From the NCBI GenBank assembly GCA_001898225.1, contig MKTJ01000033.1, forward strand, positions 62,086-97,623: 35,538 nucleotides of DNA, given 5' to 3'. Numbering within the stretch: position 1 is the first letter of the stretch; each line of letters opens with the position of its first letter. This document shows positions 31,699 through 35,538 of this stretch, one piece after another. The notes beneath the pieces were generated by a model that had not been told where the DNA came from, searched no databases, and saw only the letters and a program-made list of their open reading frames with translations. The stretch is from Chloroflexi bacterium 54-19. GTDB lineage: Bacteria; Chloroflexota; Chloroflexia; Chloroheliales; Chloroheliaceae. Position numbers and translations under genes: made by a program.

Positions 31699-32634
31699 TT
31701 AAAAGGCCCCGCCGAAATGAGCAATCAACCGCAAAACGGCTTCTTTCCCCGGCCTGGTCTCATAGATGCCGCTGCGGGGAGTAAAGCGGTTCCGGGGCGC
31801 GGGCGCGACCGGGCCGGGCGCAGGGGCGGTCTCGTCCGGGTCGAAAGGAGCCAGCGGCGGGAGCGGTCCGGTCGTCAGGGTCCCGCCCAGGCCGGGAGAA
31901 ACCGGGGTCGGCTGGGCAATTTCTTTGGTCAGGATTACCAGCCCTGCCGATAAGAAACCATAGATGATGCGGGCCGTCTCGAAGTCGCCCAGGCCGGTCT
32001 GCAAGGAAATCTGCCGGACGCTGTTCGCGCCGTTGATACGGGCAAAGACCCGCCATTCGTCAGGGGTAAGGTTGACCCCCTTGGCCTTTTCGTGGGGCTT
32101 ATCGCTAAACCGGACGATAACATCCAGGCTGGGGATGCGGTCGCGAATCCTGGCCCACTCGTCAATGCGGCGGGTGCCCTCCATAATCAGGTTTTCGATT
32201 GAAAGCGGGATAGAGACGCTTTCGCGGGGCGGGGCCATATCCGGCTCAAAGCGGAAATCACCTTCCTGCCAGCCGAACAGCCCGTAGGTTATTTCTTCAA
32301 TCTGGAGCCGGACGCACTTGAGAATTTCGGCCTGGGTCAGCATGCCGAGTTCGACCATAATCTGGCCGACCGGTTTATCGGGCTGTTTGGCCTGCTGGAT
32401 TTCGAGGGCGATATTACACTGCTCGCGGGTAACCCGGCCCATCCTGACCAGGATGTCCCCGATGCGCTCGTCCTGGTTGAAGTGGGTGGCGTAGACCAGT
32501 TTGCCGGTGTTGAAGTAGAGTTCGGCCCGGTCGCCCGGTTTTTGCAAGGTGAGCCGCCCGGTCTTGGCGCCCCGGTCCACCAGGTAGAGAAATTCAGAGA
32601 GGCCAAAATCTCTCAAGTTGCCAACGAGGGCCAT
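31699..32634 (-). CDS. DUF4388 (PATAN-like) protein with helical and proline-rich parts
   Basis: A 311-residue soluble protein. Residues 1-75 form a DUF4388/PATAN domain (GNLRDFGLSEFLYLVDRGAK, then GRLTL, AELYFNTGKLVYA). Two helical repeats resembling the N-terminal domain of type II secretion ATPases follow (DILVRMGRVTREQCNIAL; VGQIMVELGMLTQAEI). Residues 180-240 contain a winged-helix-like segment (LTPDEWRVFARINGANSVRQISLQTG). The tail is proline-rich. Such proteins occur with GTPase/roadblock pairs and two-component systems and probably serve as adaptors. AAGGAG precedes ATG 32634. It is the first gene of a three-gene unit behind the promoter at 32759-32788. Confidence 0.87.
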   Translation of the reverse strand: MALVGNLRDFGLSEFLYLVDRGAKTGRLTLQKPGDRAELYFNTGKLVYATHFNQDERIGDILVRMGRVTREQCNIALEIQQAKQPDKPVGQIMVELGMLTQAEILKCVRLQIEEITYGLFGWQEGDFRFEPDMAPPRESVSIPLSIENLIMEGTRRIDEWARIRDRIPSLDVIVRFSDKPHEKAKGVNLTPDEWRVFARINGANSVRQISLQTGLGDFETARIIYGFLSAGLVILTKEIAQPTPVSPGLGGTLTTGPLPPLAPFDPDETAPAPGPVAPAPRNRFTPRSGIYETRPGKEAVLRLIAHFGGAF

Positions 32635-32733
32635 TAATCCACTCCTTAAAGAAAAAGACGGTCGCGCCCCTACCCGGCTCCAAAAGGCATAAGGCGAGAA
32701 GCTTTGAAGATTTTATATAAAAACGAGCATAAG

Positions 32734-32777
32734 AAAAAGCCGGTGTTAACTCACCAAAATTATAACACCGGCTTTTT
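32734..32777. terminator. Bidirectional terminator-like palindrome
   Basis: A perfect 15-bp inverted repeat: AAAAAGCCGGTGTTA (32734-32748) and TAACACCGGCTTTTT (32763-32777), with a 14-nt loop. It gives a T-run in both directions. It lies about 300 nt downstream of the esterase gene on the minus strand. The loop and right arm also contain the -10 box of the DUF4388 promoter. Confidence 0.75.
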
Positions 32778-32788
32778 TAGGCGGTCAA
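32759..32788 (-). promoter_or_regulatory. Promoter of the DUF4388-GTPase-roadblock unit
   Basis: On the minus strand: TTGACC (32788-32783), an 18-nt spacer, then TATAAT (32764-32759), preceded by TGT for an extended -10. Transcription would start near 32752, inside the terminator palindrome, so the new RNA lacks one arm and avoids that terminator. Confidence 0.65.
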
Positions 32789-32822
32789 TAGTACCAAAAG
32801 TCACCAACAGGGGTGAGAAGTG

Positions 32823-32858
32823 TTTAGTAGTCAGAGGGCAGTAGGCAGCGGTCAGTAG
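32823..32858 (+). repeat. Short degenerate heptanucleotide array
   Basis: TAGTAGTCAGAGGGCAGTAG-like units following GTGTTTAG, then decaying into GTTAATGTTTAGTGTTTAG. It is in the opposite orientation to the flanking genes. The AT-rich stretch 32860-33045 beyond it holds nothing recognisable. Confidence 0.7.
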
Positions 32859-33045
32859 TTAATGTTTAGTGTTTAGACTTGTTTTAAATGAGCATAGCTT
32901 TCAAACTTTTTAGCCTCGTTTGAAAACAAATTCTTAGTAGATAGCATTTGGGATAGGCGGGTTTATCCAAATTATAACCATAATTTTGTTTTTAAACCCG
33001 CCAAATTGTGTGTTAAAAAACTATTTGACCAAATTCCACTAACAA

Positions 33046-33080
33046 CTGACTTCTGGCCTCTGACCTCTGCCTACTAAAAA
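33046..33080 (-). repeat. Heptanucleotide array directly after the esterase gene
   Basis: On the minus strand the TAG stop (33083-33081) is followed by TTTTTAGTAG and then units GCAGAGG, TCAGAGG, CCAGAAG. The junction is the same as the one after the phospholipase D-like gene. Confidence 0.82.
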
Positions 33081-34049
33081 CTATTTCTGGTCAGCCTTCA
33101 GACCCTTCTTGAGGGCGGCCATGATGTCACGCTCGAAAGCCTGGCTTATCGCTGCGGTCGGCATCAGGTTGAAGCCGTGGAAACCGCCAGGGTAGACATG
33201 CAACTCGGTCGGCACCCCGGCCCGAATTAACCGGCGGGCGTATTCGAGGTCTTCTTCCAGGAAAAGGTCGAGCGAGCCGACGGTCAGGTAGGTCGGCGGA
33301 AGCCCGGACAGGTCGGTGGCGCGGGCGGCGGCGGCATACGGCGAAACATCCTCACCGCCCGGTTCCTGGCCGAGCAGACTGGTCCAGCCAAAATAATTCG
33401 ACTCTTTGGTCCAGATAAACTCGCCCACATAGGCATGGTCGGCGGAGTTGGTGACGGTGCGGTCGTCCAGCATGGGATAAATCAAAAGCTGGAAAGCCAG
33501 GGGTATCTCGCCCCGGTCGCGGGTGAGGACGCCCAGGCCCGCCGCCAGGCCGCCACCCGCGCTGGCCCCGCCGATAGCGAGACGGGCGGTATCCACGCCC
33601 AACTCGGCGGCGTTCTGGTAAAACCATTTCAGGGCGGCGTAGCAATCTTCGACCGGGCCGGGATGGGGCGTTTCAGGGGCGAGGCGGTAGTCCACCGAGA
33701 CAGCGGCGCAGCCGACCTCGGTCACGATTTTCTTGACCTGCTGGTCGTCGGCGTCGGCGGTGCCGATAATATAACCCCCACCGTGGATCCAGAGCAGGCC
33801 GGGAACTTTCCCCGCGACATTTTTGGGCCGGTAGACCAGCACCCGCACATCAGGGTCGCCGGGAGCGCCGGGGACTTTCTTCTCGGTTACTTCAATATTG
33901 TCATAGGCGGGAAAGGTGGGCCGCATTTGCTCGAAGACTTCGGCCTGGGTTTGCCGGATAGACGGTAAGACTTCGCGGGTAAAGTGGAAGGGCGGGAAAG
34001 TGTCGAGCATAGGGGCAACTTCGGGGTCAACCAGGTGGCGTGTATCCAT
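33081..34049 (-). CDS. Alpha/beta hydrolase, HSL-type (family IV) esterase
   Basis: A 322-residue carboxylesterase of the hormone-sensitive-lipase group, which hydrolyses short acyl esters. The oxyanion-hole motif HGGG is at 89-92, the nucleophile elbow GASAG at 161-165 with Ser 163, and the likely acid and base are Asp 261 (GSLDLF) and His 291 (GGFHGF). An N-terminal cap region (1-50) is typical. ATG 34049 is chosen because GAGGTG lies about 8 nt upstream and the hydrolase family begins here; an upstream in-frame ATG at 34163 would add 38 unrelated residues across the operator region. It lies downstream of the WYL regulator gene on the same strand. Confidence 0.92.
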   Translation of the reverse strand: MDTRHLVDPEVAPMLDTFPPFHFTREVLPSIRQTQAEVFEQMRPTFPAYDNIEVTEKKVPGAPGDPDVRVLVYRPKNVAGKVPGLLWIHGGGYIIGTADADDQQVKKIVTEVGCAAVSVDYRLAPETPHPGPVEDCYAALKWFYQNAAELGVDTARLAIGGASAGGGLAAGLGVLTRDRGEIPLAFQLLIYPMLDDRTVTNSADHAYVGEFIWTKESNYFGWTSLLGQEPGGEDVSPYAAAARATDLSGLPPTYLTVGSLDLFLEEDLEYARRLIRAGVPTELHVYPGGFHGFNLMPTAAISQAFERDIMAALKKGLKADQK

Positions 34050-34069
34050 AATAATCACCTCAATGTGAA

Positions 34070-34102
34070 AATATATCGGTCTGGACCGACCGGTCTGGAC
34101 CG
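34070..34102 (-). promoter_or_regulatory. Promoter with tandem operator ahead of the esterase gene
   Basis: CGGTCTGGACCG occurs twice, at 34077-34088 and 34091-34102, a 14-bp period. The junction forms GACCG-AC-CGGTC, a GACC-N4-GGTC palindrome of the kind bound by TetR-family repressors. A TATATT -10 box (34075-34070, minus strand) adjoins it, so a bound protein would block transcription. The regulator is not identified. Confidence 0.45.
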
Positions 34103-34250
34103 GCTTTTTTATAAAATGAGTTGTTTTTGAGCAAAAACGGTAAGACCAGCGCTCATCGTTCAAGCAGCGTTAATGGTGGAGCGATTATAGCTTTTGCCAA
34201 CCCCCGCCCACAAATAAAAACGCGACCTGAACCGCCCCAAAAGCCTATTT

Positions 34251-35225
34251 TTAATCCAAAGCTAAAGTTTCCGGCTCATCCCCGGCGGCGTACCCGGCGA
34301 TTTCCAGGGCCAGCCGCCCGAAAGCCGCCCGCAGTTCGGGGGGCCGGATGACCCGGACAGGGCCGCCCAGCCCGACCAGGAGGCGAGCCAGCCAGTCAAG
34401 GTCGTTGAAAGTGGAGCGGAACAGGGTCTTTTCCCCGGCGGTTTCCAGGGTCGCCAGGGTGGGCGGCAGCTTGGAGCGGACTACCTCAAGGGGCAGACCG
34501 ACCTCTACCTCGATGTCCCAGCGGTCGGGAATGGTGGCGATAGACTGGACCAGGTAGGCCAGCGCGTCAAACCCGGCGGGACGGGTAAAGCTTCCGGCCT
34601 CGGTATCGGCCCGGCGCACCCGGTCGAGCCGGAAGATGCGGACATCCTGGCGCAGGTGGCAGAAGCCGACGGTGTACCAGCGCCCGTCGAGATGGACTAC
34701 CCCATAGGGTTCAAAGAGGCGTTCGGTAACTTCGCCCCGGTTGTGGTAGGTCATGCGGACCGGCCGGGTAAAAGTCGCAGCCAGGCCGAGGGTGGTCAGG
34801 ACACCGGTATCGACCTTTTCGTCGGGCGGCAGACCGGCCACGGTCATTTCGTTTTGCAGGGCGGCCAACTGGCGGGCCACCGGGACAGGCAGCACCCGGC
34901 CAATCTTGGCGAGGGCGCTTTCGACCGCCGGGGCGGTTTCGGCCAGGCCGAGCGAGTGGCTGTTGAGCAGGCCGAGGGTCAGGACCACGATTTCGTCGTT
35001 GGTGAACATCAGGGGCGGCAGGCGGAACCCGGCCCGCAAACGATAACCCCCGTAGCGGCCCGGCTCGGCCTCGACCGGGATGCCCAACTCTTGCAACTGG
35101 CCGATATAGCGGCGGACGGTCCGCACGTCCACTTCGAGGCGGGCGGCCAGTTCCGGCCCGCTCAGGCGCGGGTGCGATTGCAACAGTTCGAGGATGGTCA
35201 GGACGCGCGTGGTCGGGTGATACAT
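34251..35225 (-). CDS. YafY-type transcriptional regulator (HTH and WYL domains)
   Basis: A 324-residue DNA-binding regulator. Residues 5-60 form an HTH_11-type helix-turn-helix (LSGPELAARLEVDVRTVRRYIGQL), and about 137-210 form a WYL domain with the motif GRWYTVGFCHLRQDVRIFRLDRV; a WCX-like C-terminal part follows. WYL domains sense ligands, sometimes nucleotides or nucleic acid. Genes of this type often control an adjacent enzyme gene, and here the esterase lies 201 nt downstream on the same strand. The promoter region carries a dyad (35266-35280) that could be its own operator. The ribosome site before ATG 35225 is weak. Confidence 0.92.
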   Translation of the reverse strand: MYHPTTRVLTILELLQSHPRLSGPELAARLEVDVRTVRRYIGQLQELGIPVEAEPGRYGGYRLRAGFRLPPLMFTNDEIVVLTLGLLNSHSLGLAETAPAVESALAKIGRVLPVPVARQLAALQNEMTVAGLPPDEKVDTGVLTTLGLAATFTRPVRMTYHNRGEVTERLFEPYGVVHLDGRWYTVGFCHLRQDVRIFRLDRVRRADTEAGSFTRPAGFDALAYLVQSIATIPDRWDIEVEVGLPLEVVRSKLPPTLATLETAGEKTLFRSTFNDLDWLARLLVGLGGPVRVIRPPELRAAFGRLALEIAGYAAGDEPETLALD

Positions 35226-35265
35226 GCGAATTTTCTTTCGGATTCTTCCAGGAAAACTTTAATAA

Positions 35266-35280
35266 GGACGGATACTGTCC
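35266..35280. promoter_or_regulatory. Dyad operator candidate upstream of the WYL regulator gene
   Basis: GGACGGATACTGTCC contains GGAC and GTCC arms around a 7-nt centre (minus-strand reading GGACAGTATCCGTCC), about 41-55 nt before the start codon. YafY/WYL regulators often bind such dyads near their own gene. An A/T-rich TATAAA-like box lies just upstream on the minus strand. Confidence 0.4.
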
Positions 35281-35320
35281 GCATTGGAATTTATAATAGA
35301 ACTGTGGTAACGAAAAGTCT

Positions 35321-35366
35321 AGAGGCCAGAGGTCAGAGGTCAGTGGTCAGAGGGCAGTAGTCAGAA
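35321..35366 (+). repeat. Heptanucleotide array upstream of the WYL regulator gene
   Basis: CCAGAGG, TCAGAGG, TCAGTGG and TCAGAGGGCAGTAG units read on the plus strand. No gene end is seen on this strand next to it. Confidence 0.78.
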
Positions 35367-35538
35367 GTTAAGAGTTAAAGTCCGTTTTTGTAGGTGATAT
35401 TTACAAGATAAAATGAACATAACCCTGACTCTACAATTTCTAGCTTTAACCCTTTAAGGCGACCACATCTGTATATAAAGTACCTTGATTGCTAGTAAAA
35501 ATTGACATCCATCGAAAAAATGTGCAAGTTAATTGCGC
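35367..35538. other. AT-rich window end without recognised gene
   Basis: I see no reading frame with a ribosome site, no hairpin terminator and no repeat in this stretch. It may hold the start of a regulatory region for a gene outside the window. Confidence 0.4.

Noticed and set aside
34081..34110. Plus-strand terminator formed by CCGGTC/GACCGG and the following T-run
   Set aside because: No plus-strand gene ends here. The duplicated site and the adjoining minus-strand -10 box fit an operator better.
34050..34163. N-terminal extension of the esterase from the upstream ATG
   Set aside because: The extra 38 residues cover the operator and promoter bases and lack a ribosome site. The internal ATG has GAGGTG in place.

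Overview
The window looks like chromosomal DNA of a GC-rich bacterium, most likely a member of the Chloroflexota. That placement is inference. It rests on the style of the proteins (a TPTP-rich lipoprotein, proline-rich membrane proteins, an IF2 with a very long Gly/Arg/Pro N-terminus, a DUF4388-GTPase-roadblock module) and on AT-rich intergenic DNA with many short repeats. No rRNA, tRNA, CRISPR array, phage or transposase gene was found.

Layout. 1-3360: end of an unknown gene, then an ABC-2 type exporter operon with one ATPase and three tandem paralogous permeases. 3817-6161: two proline-rich membrane proteins, one zinc-ribbon/RDD and one DM13. 6199-11606: the transcription-translation cluster nusA-ylxR-infB, with a promoter and early terminator ahead of nusA and a 151-bp structured element between nusA and ylxR. 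11692-12189: small membrane protein. 12370-19190: an apparent cell-surface glycan operon (GT-C-like membrane protein fused to a NodB deacetylase, a second GT-C glycosyltransferase, a lipoprotein). 19311-19640: repeat cluster. 19799-20683: ECF sigma factor with a Cys-containing tail. 20709-27350, minus strand: methyltransferase, P-loop kinase-like protein, NAD-dependent epimerase and a 1424-residue PAS/GAF/GGDEF/EAL protein. 27799-29297: phospholipase D-like protein and a small acidic protein. 29354-30269, minus strand: LysE-family exporter behind a promoter and a leader with riboswitch-like architecture. 30675-32634, minus strand: roadblock/LC7 protein, MglA/Cvn-type GTPase and DUF4388 protein. 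33081-35225, minus strand: HSL-family esterase and a WYL-domain regulator.

The points I find least explained are regulatory and repetitive. (1) The LysE leader has a promoter, an 11-bp closing stem, a strong terminator and an internal 7-nt copy of one terminator arm, which is what a transcriptional riboswitch needs; I could not assign a class. (2) The nusA-ylxR spacer carries a long imperfect inverted repeat with several alternative hairpins. (3) Heptanucleotide arrays (CAGAGGG/CAGTAGT-like) sit directly after stop codons in the coding orientation, and one copy lies in frame inside a glycosyltransferase gene. (4) An extended -10 box (TGnTATAAT-like) recurs ahead of many transcription units.

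All calls were made by reading sequence and translations. No database search or folding software was used.
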